The notes: generated by a model from the sequence alone, not told the origin. Shown: positions 42,689-52,599, counted from the first letter of the stretch. The stretch: 64,000 bases of DNA from Zhongshania antarctica (GCF_014202945.1 NZ_JACHHW010000002.1:1-64000); one strand, 5' to 3'. A program made the numbers and translations.

Positions 42689-44203
42689 TTACTGGTGAGC
42701 TGGAAATTCACAATGAAATATCGCACCGCCATCGGGATTATGTTCGTGACGAATACCGCCGCCATGGGCCTGCATAATCGACTGGCAAACAGACAGACCA
42801 ATCCCCATGCCGCCCTCTTTGGAGCTCACAAAAGGGCTAAACAACTGCGCTTCGATTTCGGGCGCCAAGCCCGCACCGTGATCGCTCACGCTAAAGCACA
42901 CCATTGCCCCCTTGGCGTAGGTTCGCACTTCAACCGGGCTCTCATTTCCGGCATTAGCGGTGGACTCCATGGCGTTGCGAATCAAGTTCAATGCGACCTG
43001 CTGCACTTGCACTTCATCGACCTGGATATCGGGCAGGTTCTCCCCGCCGTGTAAAACCACCGGTATCGCGTTCACGCGAGAATCGACCTCTGCCAGTGCC
43101 AGCACATCTTCAAGAACACTGTTTAATCCCAGCACTTCACGCTCACCGGTCGGCTTTTTAACATAGCTGCGCATCCGCTGAATAACCGCCGCGGCACGCT
43201 CGGCCTGAATCGTAATTTTGCCGAGTACATCGTGCATTTTTTCCCGCTTGTTTTCGGGAATATCCGCCAATAACCGCTGAGCCACGCGCGCGTAATTTGT
43301 CACTGCGGTCAGCGGCTGATTCACTTCGTGAGCGATACCCGCCGCCATCTCACCGCCAGTACTCAGGCGCTCAATATGGGCGAGGTGCTGGCGCTGACTG
43401 TCTAACTCGCCGCGCGCAGAATCCAGCGCCGCTTGGCTAGCCAGCCATTCGCTAATGTCGCGCAACACCAAAACGGCGCCGCCTTCTTTCCGCGGAGACG
43501 CACTGAGCGCAACATGAACAATAGCGCCATTACGCGCCGTCAATTTGGCACTTTCTTTACGCAGGCTAACACCGCCTTCACACAGCAAGGTCAGCGCCTG
43601 ATTTAAGCCGATATCATTTGGAAAAAGTTTTAGTTGGGCAAACAACTCGCCGACGGTATCGGCAACGGCGCAGCCAGTTAACGCCGCGGCTCGTGCATTC
43701 ATCGAGGTCACTCGGCCCTGCACATCTAAACCAAAAATACCTTCCTCAACCGCATTCAAAATACGTTGATTTTCGTCTTCAAGCTCGCTGTTGCGGCGGG
43801 CGAGCGCGCGCTCTAAGCGCTGTATTTTAACGTGGGTGCGCACCCGCGCTAAGACTTCGTCGGTCTGAAAAGGCTTCGCGATATAATCTACACCGCCGAT
43901 GGCCAGGCCGTGAACCTTGGATTGGCTATCGGTGAGCGCCGACAAAAAGATAATGGCGATGTCTGCCGTGTCAGGGTCGGCTTTAAGCCGCTCGCAGACT
44001 TCAAAACCGTCCATGCCAGGCATCATTACATCTAACAAAATCAAGGCTGGGTGCGCGCGCTTAGCGGTATACAAAGCCGATTCACCGTCTCGCGCCGCCA
44101 ACAACCGGTAACCGCTGCCCTCTAGGGTTTTAAACAGAACCTGCAAATTAGTCGGATTATCATCGACCAGTAAAACCTGCTCGCTACCCAATTCATGCGC
44201 CAT
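42689..44203 (-). CDS. REC-PAS-histidine kinase (FixL-like transmitter)
   Basis: 504 residues. An N-terminal receiver (about 8-125, VLLVDDNPTN, phospho-Asp in LILLDVMMPGMDG, KPF) is followed by a coiled coil, a PAS domain (about 145-255), then HisKA with GGEMAAGIAHEVNQPLTAVTNYARV and an ATPase domain ending GMGIGLSVCQSIMQAHGGG. No haem-binding signature is evident in the PAS. It overlaps the upstream hybrid kinase by 11 bp, and a FixJ-type regulator is divergent from that kinase. Likely phosphate route: hybrid kinase to this receiver/kinase to the FixJ protein. Confidence 0.88.
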   Translation of the reverse strand: MAHELGSEQVLLVDDNPTNLQVLFKTLEGSGYRLLAARDGESALYTAKRAHPALILLDVMMPGMDGFEVCERLKADPDTADIAIIFLSALTDSQSKVHGLAIGGVDYIAKPFQTDEVLARVRTHVKIQRLERALARRNSELEDENQRILNAVEEGIFGLDVQGRVTSMNARAAALTGCAVADTVGELFAQLKLFPNDIGLNQALTLLCEGGVSLRKESAKLTARNGAIVHVALSASPRKEGGAVLVLRDISEWLASQAALDSARGELDSQRQHLAHIERLSTGGEMAAGIAHEVNQPLTAVTNYARVAQRLLADIPENKREKMHDVLGKITIQAERAAAVIQRMRSYVKKPTGEREVLGLNSVLEDVLALAEVDSRVNAIPVVLHGGENLPDIQVDEVQVQQVALNLIRNAMESTANAGNESPVEVRTYAKGAMVCFSVSDHGAGLAPEIEAQLFSPFVSSKEGGMGIGLSVCQSIMQAHGGGIRHEHNPDGGAIFHCEFPAHQ

Positions 44204-47200
44204 TCAGACTTGCCTCACCAGATGCTTGGCGAAGTAGGCGCGCCAAATTTTCAAAATCAAACTCACTCAGAAACTCTTCTGCTTCTTCAATAAAACCAAG
44301 ACACTCAGGCCGGCTGCGGCGCAGTTGCCCTAGCAGCTCACGAGTTCCGGTGACATCGCCTAGGTCGACCGCCATTAGCAACTCCTGCAAATCGCAATCT
44401 GGGGGCAAGACCACGCTCGAGCGTGGCGCCTCCACTTCCGGCACAACCACTTCAGCGGCGTTGGCAAGGGCCTCAGTTCCGCAGGTACTCGCAACGACTT
44501 TTAATAGATCATCAATACCAATGGGCTTAGGTAAAAAGCCATCACAACCGACTTCAACAGCCTCTGCCATCATGTCTTCATCGGTTGTGGCCGAGGCCAT
44601 GATGATCGACACCCCCGTCATTTTAAGTTCTTGTTTAATAACCCGAGTCGCCTCCATACCGTCCATTTCAGGCATCCGCAGGTCCATCAACACCAATTGG
44701 GCAGTGCGCTCTTTTAACAGCGCGATCACTTCTAGGCCATTCGCGGCCTCGCGGATGTCGTCGCTGACATCTTCCAGCATTCCCAGTAAAACATGGCGAT
44801 TGACCGCGACGTCATCGGCGACAATGATTGCCGGGTTATTGGCCACTTTCGCCAATATGTCTGGTTCAGGTTCTGCAGTAAGCTCAAGTTTTTCACCCGG
44901 CTCGCTGACTGTAGCGACATCGAGTAACGGAATTTCAAAGTAGAAACAGCTGCCTTTGCCGAACTCGCTACTCAGATTTAAATTGCCGCCCATCGCTTCA
45001 ACTAGGCGACGACAAATGGCCAAGCCCAAGCCCGTGCCTTTACCGTCTTGGGGGTTCACTTGCCGGAAAGGTTCAAAGACGTCCCGCAGTTTCTCGTCGG
45101 GAATCCCCATGCCACTATCCTGCACACTGAATAGCAATATGTGACGATCTAAATCAACGTCGAGCTTGAGTTCAACGCGGCCCTTAGCCGTAAATTTAAC
45201 GGCATTATCAAGCAAATTAACCAACACCTGACGCAATTTGACTTCGTCGGCTTGCACTCTATGAGGGACGTCGGCCGCGACATTCACAACAAAATCCAAG
45301 CCCTTTGATTTAGCACGATGACCGACAATATCACTGACGCTGGACACGATTTCGCTCAAGTCATTGGCGCGGTAAACAATATCAATATTACCGCTTTCGA
45401 TTTTCGCCAAATCCAATACATCGTTAATTAAGGTCAGCAGGTGTTTGCCGCAACTTTCAATAGCCCGTAAATATTCTTGGCTACCACTGGGCACACCGGC
45501 GTCCCGCTGCAACAATTGGGCATAGCCCAAAACGCCATTTAACGGGGTGCGCAATTCATGGCTGACACTCGACAAAAATTGACTCTTGGCGTGCAGGGCG
45601 TCTTCCGCCGCAATACGCGCGTTCACAAGCTCTTGCTCTATGCGCTTGCGATCAGTGACATCGGTCATAATACCCATCGCGCGGATCGGCTTATCGTTGG
45701 CATCGTTTTCTACCACATCACCACGGCTGTATATCCAGTGATCGTTGCCAGAACGATCTTTAACCCGGAATTCGACGCTATTCCCCGTTGCCAAGCCCAG
45801 CCAGCTGTCTACCGCCGAGGCGATAATCTGCATATCGTCATCATTGGCAATATTTTGAAACGCACCTACTGGATAAGGCTTTGCGGGCACGCCGTAGCCA
45901 AGCATCCGAAAAAAGCTCTCGCCAACAGTTACCAAGCCGGTCTGCAAATCTAAATCCCAAAGGTGGTTATGTGCGGCGTCGAGGGCAAGCTGGAAACGTC
46001 GCTCGCTCAGCTTTAAAGCACGCTCAGTCTGAGTGCGCTTCTCCACCATGAAATTAGCTTCTTCAGCTAATTTTTGAAACTCAGCAAAAGGCAGGCGGTT
46101 AACATCAATCGCGGTTGAACGCTTACTCGCATCGGCAAAAAACTGCTGAAAAATAGTAAAACCCGATTTACTTCGACGCGCCAACCAACGTGCCGTCAAG
46201 GTTGAGAACACCATTAGGGCAAACGCAATTATCACAATAAATTGAATATGCTCTTTTACGCGCAGCTGCAACGCGGCATGCTCTTGCCCCAGCTTAATAT
46301 TCAATTCGTCTAAGAACACCCCTGAGCCCAAGGTCCAGCCCCAGGGCTCAAAGTGGCGAATATAGGAGATTACCGGCTTATTTTCGCCATTTTGGTCAAG
46401 CCAACTCAGTTCGGTGAATAGACTGCTGTCAGCGCCACTGACCTGAGTGCTCTTTTGCACGATATTCGGCATCAGTGCGCCGACACTGGCGGGATCATAG
46501 GCATTTACCAGCTGTCGCCCGTCGTTGTCGACCACAAACATAATGGAGTTGTCTGGATCGATGGGCACCGCCGCAATTCGCTCAACGACTTCGCGCTTCA
46601 AGCGACTCACTTCATCGCGCAGATAAACGCTGGCACCCATATAGAGATCAAGGGGCTTGTAGTAGTAAACAAAACTAAAATTACGCTCTGTTGCGCGATT
46701 TTTGCTGTCAGTAAAGCGGTATTCTAAAAAGTCGTAATTTTTGTCTTTAATCGAGTTGCGAATCTGGCTAGAAAACGCATTCAGCGCGTCACGATCTGAG
46801 ATTCGCTGGCTACCATGGGGATGCTTCGGCGCCAAAATCGGCTTACCCGCGCTATCAAATAGAAAGAAAAAACCTTTATTATCGAGAAAACTCAGCGAGC
46901 TCATGGTTGCCCGCAACCGGCTAATTTGCGCCGCGCGGCTCTCGCCGACAAATTCCTTGCGGGTGGTTTCGATTAACGACAAGCCCACCGCAACCTGTTG
47001 ACGCAAATCATTATAGAGCTGGCGATTAAGCTGGGTGCGCTTAAATTCCAGGTACTCCATCGCCTTATCGACTTCACGGCGCAGAAGCTCGCGGCGAGAC
47101 TCGATATAACTGTCACGCCATGCCTCGCTCTGCTGGGTATAGCGCTCGTATTCCTTGGCAATCCAGATATAGCCGAGAATCGCCAAAGGGATCGCAGACA

Positions 47201-47252
47201 AAGCGACTAGGCTTATAAGATATATCTGTACTAAACTGCGCTTAGTACGCAT
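44193..47252 (-). CDS. dCache-PAS hybrid histidine kinase
   Basis: 1019 residues from ATG 47252 (AAGGG upstream; the frame begins with TTG). A transmembrane helix (about 12-30) and a periplasmic dCache-like domain (about 40-330, with GKPILAPKHPHG, YYYKPLDLYMGASVYL and WGWTLGSGVFLDE) are followed by a second helix (about 340-360). A PAS domain (about 425-540) leads to HisKA SHELRTPLNGVLGYAQLL, the HATPase (DNAVKF, GTGLGLAIC), and a C-terminal receiver with LVLMDLRMPEMDG. It senses a small periplasmic molecule, perhaps a carboxylate or amino acid. A divergent FixJ-type gene starts 193 bp away. Confidence 0.9.
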   Translation of the reverse strand: MRTKRSLVQIYLISLVALSAIPLAILGYIWIAKEYERYTQQSEAWRDSYIESRRELLRREVDKAMEYLEFKRTQLNRQLYNDLRQQVAVGLSLIETTRKEFVGESRAAQISRLRATMSSLSFLDNKGFFFLFDSAGKPILAPKHPHGSQRISDRDALNAFSSQIRNSIKDKNYDFLEYRFTDSKNRATERNFSFVYYYKPLDLYMGASVYLRDEVSRLKREVVERIAAVPIDPDNSIMFVVDNDGRQLVNAYDPASVGALMPNIVQKSTQVSGADSSLFTELSWLDQNGENKPVISYIRHFEPWGWTLGSGVFLDELNIKLGQEHAALQLRVKEHIQFIVIIAFALMVFSTLTARWLARRSKSGFTIFQQFFADASKRSTAIDVNRLPFAEFQKLAEEANFMVEKRTQTERALKLSERRFQLALDAAHNHLWDLDLQTGLVTVGESFFRMLGYGVPAKPYPVGAFQNIANDDDMQIIASAVDSWLGLATGNSVEFRVKDRSGNDHWIYSRGDVVENDANDKPIRAMGIMTDVTDRKRIEQELVNARIAAEDALHAKSQFLSSVSHELRTPLNGVLGYAQLLQRDAGVPSGSQEYLRAIESCGKHLLTLINDVLDLAKIESGNIDIVYRANDLSEIVSSVSDIVGHRAKSKGLDFVVNVAADVPHRVQADEVKLRQVLVNLLDNAVKFTAKGRVELKLDVDLDRHILLFSVQDSGMGIPDEKLRDVFEPFRQVNPQDGKGTGLGLAICRRLVEAMGGNLNLSSEFGKGSCFYFEIPLLDVATVSEPGEKLELTAEPEPDILAKVANNPAIIVADDVAVNRHVLLGMLEDVSDDIREAANGLEVIALLKERTAQLVLMDLRMPEMDGMEATRVIKQELKMTGVSIIMASATTDEDMMAEAVEVGCDGFLPKPIGIDDLLKVVASTCGTEALANAAEVVVPEVEAPRSSVVLPPDCDLQELLMAVDLGDVTGTRELLGQLRRSRPECLGFIEEAEEFLSEFDFENLARLLRQASGEASLNGA

Positions 47253-47386
47253 GCGCAACCCTTGTTGTTGTATAGCGGGCGCAAGTGTTTCTTGCGATTT
47301 ATTGAGACGAAAGCTTATCCAGTCTTAACACTTATCGCCAGTGCCATTCACCTAAAACGTGAATACATTAATTAAGCACAGCAATA

Positions 47387-47412
47387 GCTTAGGATTTCAT
47401 GATAGCCTAAGC
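47387..47412. promoter_or_regulatory. Inverted repeat upstream of FixJ-type gene
   Basis: GCTTAGG (47387-47393) and CCTAAGC (47406-47412) form a perfect inverted repeat with a 12-bp spacer, 34 bp before the regulator's ATG, in the divergent region. It could be an autoregulatory site. Confidence 0.4.
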
Positions 47413-47445
47413 ACACGATAATACGGTAACCGCCAGGACGGAATC

Positions 47446-48063
47446 ATGACAGCAGAAGCCACTGTATACCTCGTTGAAGACGATGACGCGGTAAGAGATT
47501 CACTACAAATGGTATTGGAATCGGTCGGCCACAAGGTCGCCAGCTATTCACGGGCCGATGCCTTTTTAGAAGACTACAGCGTTGATATGGCTGGCTGCAT
47601 GGTACTGGATATTCGCATGCCAGGCATGAATGGCATGGAGTTACAGCGTCAACTCAATGCCCGCAACTCCATTTTGCCTATTATTTTTGTCACCGGCCAC
47701 GGCGATGTCCCCATGGCAGTTGATGCGATGCAGCGCGGCGCCGTCGATTTTGTGCAAAAGCCGTATCGCGAAGAAGAGCTGCTGGGCAAGATTCAGCAGG
47801 CTATTACCGCCGACATCGAAAATCGCGCCGATCTTGAAGAAAAACACAAAATTCGCGCCAAATTGGCCGATTTAACCCCACGTGAAACCCAGGTCATGGA
47901 GCTGATGATTGAAGGCAAGGCGAATAAAGTCATCGCTTACGACCTCGATATCAGCCAGCGCACGGTAGAAATTCATCGCGCCCGCGTTATGGAAAAAATG
48001 GGCGTGCGCTCATTGGCCCACCTCGTCCGCATGGTAATGGCCGCAGAAGAGAGCAACAGCTAG
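47446..48063 (+). CDS. FixJ-family response regulator
   Basis: 205 residues. Receiver domain (about 6-120): YLVEDDDAVRDSL acid pocket, phospho-Asp in MVLDIRMPGMNGM, the switch Thr in FVTGHGD, and Lys in FVQKPY. A LuxR-type HTH follows: LTPRETQVMELMIEGKANKVIAYDLDISQRTVEIHRARVMEKMGV. It would activate or repress genes after phosphorylation by the two kinases encoded divergently. The 3' end overlaps the convergent yqcC stop by 4 bp. Confidence 0.92.
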   Translation: MTAEATVYLVEDDDAVRDSLQMVLESVGHKVASYSRADAFLEDYSVDMAGCMVLDIRMPGMNGMELQRQLNARNSILPIIFVTGHGDVPMAVDAMQRGAVDFVQKPYREEELLGKIQQAITADIENRADLEEKHKIRAKLADLTPRETQVMELMIEGKANKVIAYDLDISQRTVEIHRARVMEKMGVRSLAHLVRMVMAAEESNS

Positions 48064-48386
48064 CGATTACCGCCAAGCAACTCGTCCATCCGCACCAACG
48101 CGCTCAGCAGCCCAGCCACCGGCAGCTGTTGACCGCGAAAATATTCCTGCGCCATTGGCGCAATCCCGCATGCATTGGGCAGCGCCTGCTGCTCCGCCAC
48201 GAGAAAATGCATCTTGGGAATAAAGATAAACTGCAGCCACTGGGCAAAACTCAGCGTATCCACCGCAAACGGCTGTTCGCTCCGCAATGCCTGCGGCGCA
48301 GGTGCAATCGCATCCCAACAGCCGATTTGACGCATCTCAGCTTCAATATCAATTAACACTTCCGCGACTTGGTGATAATGACTCAT
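48060..48386 (-). CDS. yqcC: YqcC family protein (DUF446)
   Basis: 108 residues, all-helical. The conserved block is PFAVDTLSFAQWLQFIFIPKMHFLVAEQQALP, typical of YqcC, whose family function is unknown (in enterobacteria it sits beside a tRNA-modification gene). Here it follows dinG with a 5-bp gap, so it is likely in the same transcript. Confidence 0.85.
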   Translation of the reverse strand: MSHYHQVAEVLIDIEAEMRQIGCWDAIAPAPQALRSEQPFAVDTLSFAQWLQFIFIPKMHFLVAEQQALPNACGIAPMAQEYFRGQQLPVAGLLSALVRMDELLGGNR

Positions 48387-48391
48387 CGCGA

Positions 48392-50515
48392 CTACTCGAT
48401 AACTTGGCGGTAAGGCGGCATAGACGCTAGCATTTTACGGCCGTAGTGGCGGCTCACCATTCGGCGATCAAGAATAGTAATGCGGCCCGTGTCGGCTTCA
48501 TTGCGCAGCAGTCGGCCACTGGCCTGAATCAAGCGCACCGCGGCGTCTGGCACGGTGATATCCATAAAGGGGTTGCCCTTGTTGCGACTGATCCACTCGG
48601 CCAAGGCCTCTTCAACTGGGTCTTCTGGCACGGCAAACGGAATTTTCGCAATCACCACATGGCTGCAGTATTTACCGGGCAAATCGACACCCTCGGCAAA
48701 GCTGGCCAGTCCAAAAATCACACTGCCTTTGCCGTCATCCAAGCACTCGCGATGGCGGCTGAGAATTTCATGTTTGGGTAAATCGTCCTGCGCGAGAATG
48801 CGACCCTGCCAGTCAGCCGACAGGCCTTCTCGCACCGCGCGCAATTGCTTGCGGGAGGAGAACAACACCAAGCTCCCCGCATCAGCATCTAATAAGGTCG
48901 GCAGCATCTCGATGATGGCGGCGGTATGCGCTTCGGCATTACCGGCATCGCAATCCATGGCCGGAATATACAATTCCGCCGCTTCCGCGTGACGAAAGGG
49001 ACTGGGCACCACTTCAAAGCTCGCGTCTGTATCTAAACCCGCGCGCATACTAAAGCGATCGAAACTGCCTAGCGCAGTCAGCGTAGCTGACGTCAGTACC
49101 GCGCCGTAGCAGCGCGACCACAAGGCCGATTTAAGCGCATTGGCCGCGAGTATCGGGCTGGCGTTTAGCTCAACATCGAATAGCCCCTGCCCGGTTTCTA
49201 CTAGCGCCAGCCAGCGGGCATTGGGTGGCTTCTCCTTCGTTGCATCACTGGCATAAGATCGCCACAGCGCGGCAGCAGATTCGGCCCGAAAACGCGCCAT
49301 CGACACCGTGGTTAGCCACTGCTCGTTGGCCTCGCGGTTACCGCTCAGCTCATTATTGTCCATGCCGTCTTGCAGACTATCGATGATTTTTTCGGCCTGC
49401 TTAATAACCTCGCTAAAACCCGCCAACAAGCTTTTGGCGTGCTCCGTCAATACTGCGGGCACTATGCCGTCAGCAAAGCGCACACTCTTTATCCCTTGGC
49501 GCTCCTGCGCACCGTCAAGCAAGTCTTCCAAGACGGGCCGCAATGGAATAAGTCCCCGTCGCACCGCAATCAATTGGCTCAATAAGCTTTCTAGTTCACT
49601 GCGGATACTATTATCCATGGCCGGCAGCGCAATCATCGCGCTCAGCGCCCGCTCTATTTGCTCCATCCACCGCTCGGTGGCCGCCAACCGGAAGTTAGCA
49701 CTAAAGTGATTAATCACTTTGTCGGGCAGGTGGTGCGCCTCGTCAAAGACGTAAATACACTCTTCCGGCGGCGGCAGTATTGCGCCTCCGCCCAGCGCCA
49801 GATCGGCGAGCACCAAATCGTGATTGGCAACAATGACGTCGGCCTGGGTCAAGGACTCACGGGCCTTAAAGAAGCTGCATTGCTTGACATGGCTACAGCG
49901 TCGGCCAGTGCACTGGGCGTGGTCAGTGGTGACCCGCGCCCACTTATCGTCGGCGATAACGGTCTTCCAGTCATCGCGGTCACCCGCCCACTTGCCAGTG
50001 GCCATCTGTTTGGCAAAATCAGTATACAGCGACAAGCTCTCAGCATCTGGTGCGGCCATGTGCTCGTCAATATACAGGGGCAGCACTTTGGCGTCCGCGC
50101 CGGACAGCAACTGATCTAGCTTAGACAAACAAATATAGCGGCGACGGCCCTTAGACAGGCTAATTGAGAAATGCAGACCACTGTTGATCAGCACATCGGG
50201 GAGGTCGCGGTAGATAATTTGCTCTTGCAGGGCCACGGTGGCCGTGGAGATCACCAAGGTTTTATCGCAGGCCTTAGCTATGGGCACCGCCGCGAGGGCG
50301 TAGGCCAAGGTTTTTCCGGTACCCGTGCCCGCCTCAATCACACAGAGATGGTCGCCACCGCCGCGTTGGTGTTCCTGATTGCGTTTAATGCCGCCCAAGG
50401 TCCGGGCGATATGGGCAATCATTAGGCGCTGCCCGTAACGGGCCTTGAGGTTTTTTACATCCAGAAACTGCCGATACGCTTCTTGAATGGTCTTTTTCAG
50501 CTCATCGGTGAGCAC
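48392..50515 (-). CDS. dinG: ATP-dependent DNA helicase DinG-like
   Basis: 707-residue XPD/Rad3-type superfamily 2 helicase. Walker A is EAGTGTGKTLAYA (about 62-70), the DEAH box is VFDEAHH and the C-terminal motifs include SGRLLRNEADTG. An iron-sulfur cluster Cys set is visible (CTGRRCSHVKQCSFF). DinG unwinds 5'-tailed duplexes and R-loops and helps replication through transcription units. The start is GTG at 50515, immediately after the stop of the upstream acyltransferase gene, with GAGG in that gene's last codons. Confidence 0.92.
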   Translation of the reverse strand: MLTDELKKTIQEAYRQFLDVKNLKARYGQRLMIAHIARTLGGIKRNQEHQRGGGDHLCVIEAGTGTGKTLAYALAAVPIAKACDKTLVISTATVALQEQIIYRDLPDVLINSGLHFSISLSKGRRRYICLSKLDQLLSGADAKVLPLYIDEHMAAPDAESLSLYTDFAKQMATGKWAGDRDDWKTVIADDKWARVTTDHAQCTGRRCSHVKQCSFFKARESLTQADVIVANHDLVLADLALGGGAILPPPEECIYVFDEAHHLPDKVINHFSANFRLAATERWMEQIERALSAMIALPAMDNSIRSELESLLSQLIAVRRGLIPLRPVLEDLLDGAQERQGIKSVRFADGIVPAVLTEHAKSLLAGFSEVIKQAEKIIDSLQDGMDNNELSGNREANEQWLTTVSMARFRAESAAALWRSYASDATKEKPPNARWLALVETGQGLFDVELNASPILAANALKSALWSRCYGAVLTSATLTALGSFDRFSMRAGLDTDASFEVVPSPFRHAEAAELYIPAMDCDAGNAEAHTAAIIEMLPTLLDADAGSLVLFSSRKQLRAVREGLSADWQGRILAQDDLPKHEILSRHRECLDDGKGSVIFGLASFAEGVDLPGKYCSHVVIAKIPFAVPEDPVEEALAEWISRNKGNPFMDITVPDAAVRLIQASGRLLRNEADTGRITILDRRMVSRHYGRKMLASMPPYRQVIE

Positions 50516-51682
50516 CTATACCGCCTCGTCAACAATCCGCAGATCCGCGCTACGCAATTGGTTTTTGACAGGATTGGCGTAAATTTCCATGGCCTTTTCG
50601 CGATACTCGACCGGCATGTGGCTGAAACGCTTTTCAAAGGCAACATGATCGGCTTGAGTGAGTTTTGGCACGCGCGCTAAGCTCATCCAATTGTCATCGT
50701 TATAAACCCGCTGATACGCGATGATATTGCTCGGATGCAGGCGATACTGATCAATAATAATTTCATCCAATGCTGCCGCGACCTCGGCGGCATCACTAAA
50801 CTCGCCTTTTAATGGCGCGCCGAAGGCAACATGCACATTGCCTTTGTCGCCCACAATACCGGCGGCAATGCTCTTTAAATCTTCATGTTCCGCTTTTTGA
50901 TAAGCGCCGTCACGGGCAATATGCACCAGCTCTTGGGCTTTGGCGGCATCCAATGGATCCCATTCATAAGAGATCGACACGGGCACGATACTGAGCTTAT
51001 TCACGTAGTCAGAAAAACGTTCTTCAGGCTTATTCTGCGCCATACCAATCATTTTAATAACAGCGGCCTCGGTCGCGTCATTGCCATCTTTAGCGCGGCC
51101 TTCGCGCTGGGCAATCCAAATTGAGCTGCGCTCGTCTAACAGTGAAAAGCGAATATAACTGGCCAATTGGCGAAAAGCGGCCAGCATCTGCCGGGGCCCG
51201 CGAGCAGAGCGACGCACAATAAAGCTTTTGTTCAGCCGCATTAAATCAGCAGCAAAGGGCTTGGAGAGTAAATTATCGCCAATCGCGATACGCACCGTAT
51301 CGCGCTCATGATGATATAGCGCGTAATTAACAAAGGCGGGGTCTAAGGCAATGTCGCGGTGATTGCTAATGTATAAATAGGCTTGGTCTGAATCGAGGTT
51401 ATCTAGACCAGAAACTTGGAAACTCGTGGTACTGCCTTCAATCATGGCATCCATATAGCCTTTGACGACCCACTGAAAATCGGCAACATTGGCAACGCCT
51501 TTCAGCTCACGCCCCAAATACCAGCGCAACAGTGGTCGAACTAGCCATGGCAACGCCTTATTTAAGCGCGGCATCCGTAAGCTAGCAATGATATTGAGCA
51601 TTTCAGGATCAACCAATAGTTTCGCCAATACCGGCGCCACTTCGTCGTCGTGGTAGGGCCGTATTTCAGCGAAGGTATCCAT
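50516..51682 (-). CDS. PlsC-like glycerolipid acyltransferase
   Basis: 388 residues. The acyltransferase motif reads SNHRDIALDPAF (HxxxxD), later blocks include IAQREGRAKDGND (the glycine-rich acyl acceptor region) and SIVPVSISYEWDP. The length and the C-terminal extension (about 250-388) are larger than plain PlsC, resembling a family kept in marine gammaproteobacteria. Probable acylation of lysophosphatidate or a related lipid. It abuts dinG with no gap and may be co-transcribed with dinG and yqcC. Confidence 0.8.
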   Translation of the reverse strand: MDTFAEIRPYHDDEVAPVLAKLLVDPEMLNIIASLRMPRLNKALPWLVRPLLRWYLGRELKGVANVADFQWVVKGYMDAMIEGSTTSFQVSGLDNLDSDQAYLYISNHRDIALDPAFVNYALYHHERDTVRIAIGDNLLSKPFAADLMRLNKSFIVRRSARGPRQMLAAFRQLASYIRFSLLDERSSIWIAQREGRAKDGNDATEAAVIKMIGMAQNKPEERFSDYVNKLSIVPVSISYEWDPLDAAKAQELVHIARDGAYQKAEHEDLKSIAAGIVGDKGNVHVAFGAPLKGEFSDAAEVAAALDEIIIDQYRLHPSNIIAYQRVYNDDNWMSLARVPKLTQADHVAFEKRFSHMPVEYREKAMEIYANPVKNQLRSADLRIVDEAV

Positions 51683-51870
51683 TGCTCTGTGCTCTCACAA
51701 ATATAAAGGGGCGTACAATAAAGGATTCAGCAGCAGGCGTCATCTCCCCACCGCTGCAAACGGGCAATTTGGCAAATCTTCGCACTCGGCAAAGCAATTT
51801 AAAAAGCATATTGCAAAACCGTAAATTCCGCATGCCCCAAAAACCATCAAAAAAACAATAAAACACTAAA

Positions 51871-51883
51871 AATCAATGGCTTA
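51871..51883 (+). promoter_or_regulatory. Perfect IHF consensus site
   Basis: AATCAATGGCTTA matches the IHF consensus WATCAANNNNTTR at every defined position and lies 18 bp upstream of the sigma54-type -24 element, within an A-rich stretch. IHF bending is the usual means of bringing a distant activator to a sigma54 promoter. Confidence 0.6.
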
Positions 51884-51900
51884 AAAAACAAAAACACCCT

Positions 51901-51916
51901 TGGAATGCAAGTTGCT
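51901..51916 (+). promoter_or_regulatory. Sigma54 (RpoN) promoter
   Basis: TGGAATGCAAGTTGCT matches the TGGCAYRNNNNTTGCW consensus at all defined positions but one (A for C at the fourth base). The -24 GG is at 51902-51903 and the -12 GC at 51914-51915, about 66 bp before the cysteine hydrolase ATG. GGCAAATC/GGCAAAGC-like copies further upstream may be activator sites. Confidence 0.65.
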
Positions 51917-51981
51917 TTTACATATGCAACTCACAAAAAATCAAGATCAAAGCATTCAGTATTAGCCCAAGGGAGGCAGCC

Positions 51982-52578
51982 ATGAAAAACCCAACACGCA
52001 CCGCATTGCTACTTATCGGCTTTCAAAACGATTACTTCGCCAAAGAAGGTATTTTGCACTCGGTAATAGAAGAATCCTCGCGGGTTAGCGGGGTATTGCA
52101 AAATACCCTTGCGCTCCTTGAGGAATCAGCTGAGCAATTTGACCTTATTATATCGACACCAATCCTGTTTACCGACGGTTATAGCGAATTAGTCGATCCT
52201 GTTGGCATACTCCGCACGATAAAAGATGTTGGCGCCTTTAAGGCGGGTCAATTCGGCTCTGAAACAATCCCTGAACTCGATGCCTATAAAGACATTATCA
52301 CCGAGATACCCGGTAAACGGGGCTTAAACGCCTTTTCCAACACCCATTTGGAAGCCCTATTACGGGAAAATGGCATTGAGCATCTCGTGCTTGCCGGCAC
52401 CGTAACGTCAATATGCATCGACTCGACCGGCCGCCACGCCGCCGACCTCGGCTTTAAAGTGACGATTCTGTCGGACTGCACCTCAAGCCGCACTATTTTT
52501 GAACAGGATTTCTACTGCGAAAATGTGTTCCCTCTCTATGGCAGCGTCTGTAGTTCATCTACACTGAAGGTGGCATAA
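51982..52578 (+). CDS. Isochorismatase-like cysteine hydrolase
   Basis: 198 residues. The family's catalytic triad is visible: Asp17 in LLIGFQNDYF, Lys near 112 in PGKRG, and the nucleophilic Cys near 147 in GTVTSICIDSTGRHAADLGF. A cis-peptide-type motif LVLAGTVTS precedes the Cys. Members hydrolyse amides or isochorismate-type enol ethers; this one could be a nicotinamidase- or ureidoacrylate-like amidase. GGGAGG precedes the ATG. It is 21 bp upstream of the kinase gene and under the sigma54-type promoter, so enzyme and sensor probably form one operon. Confidence 0.88.
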   Translation: MKNPTRTALLLIGFQNDYFAKEGILHSVIEESSRVSGVLQNTLALLEESAEQFDLIISTPILFTDGYSELVDPVGILRTIKDVGAFKAGQFGSETIPELDAYKDIITEIPGKRGLNAFSNTHLEALLRENGIEHLVLAGTVTSICIDSTGRHAADLGFKVTILSDCTSSRTIFEQDFYCENVFPLYGSVCSSSTLKVA

Positions 52579-52599
52579 AATAAAATCAGAGGGCAGTAA

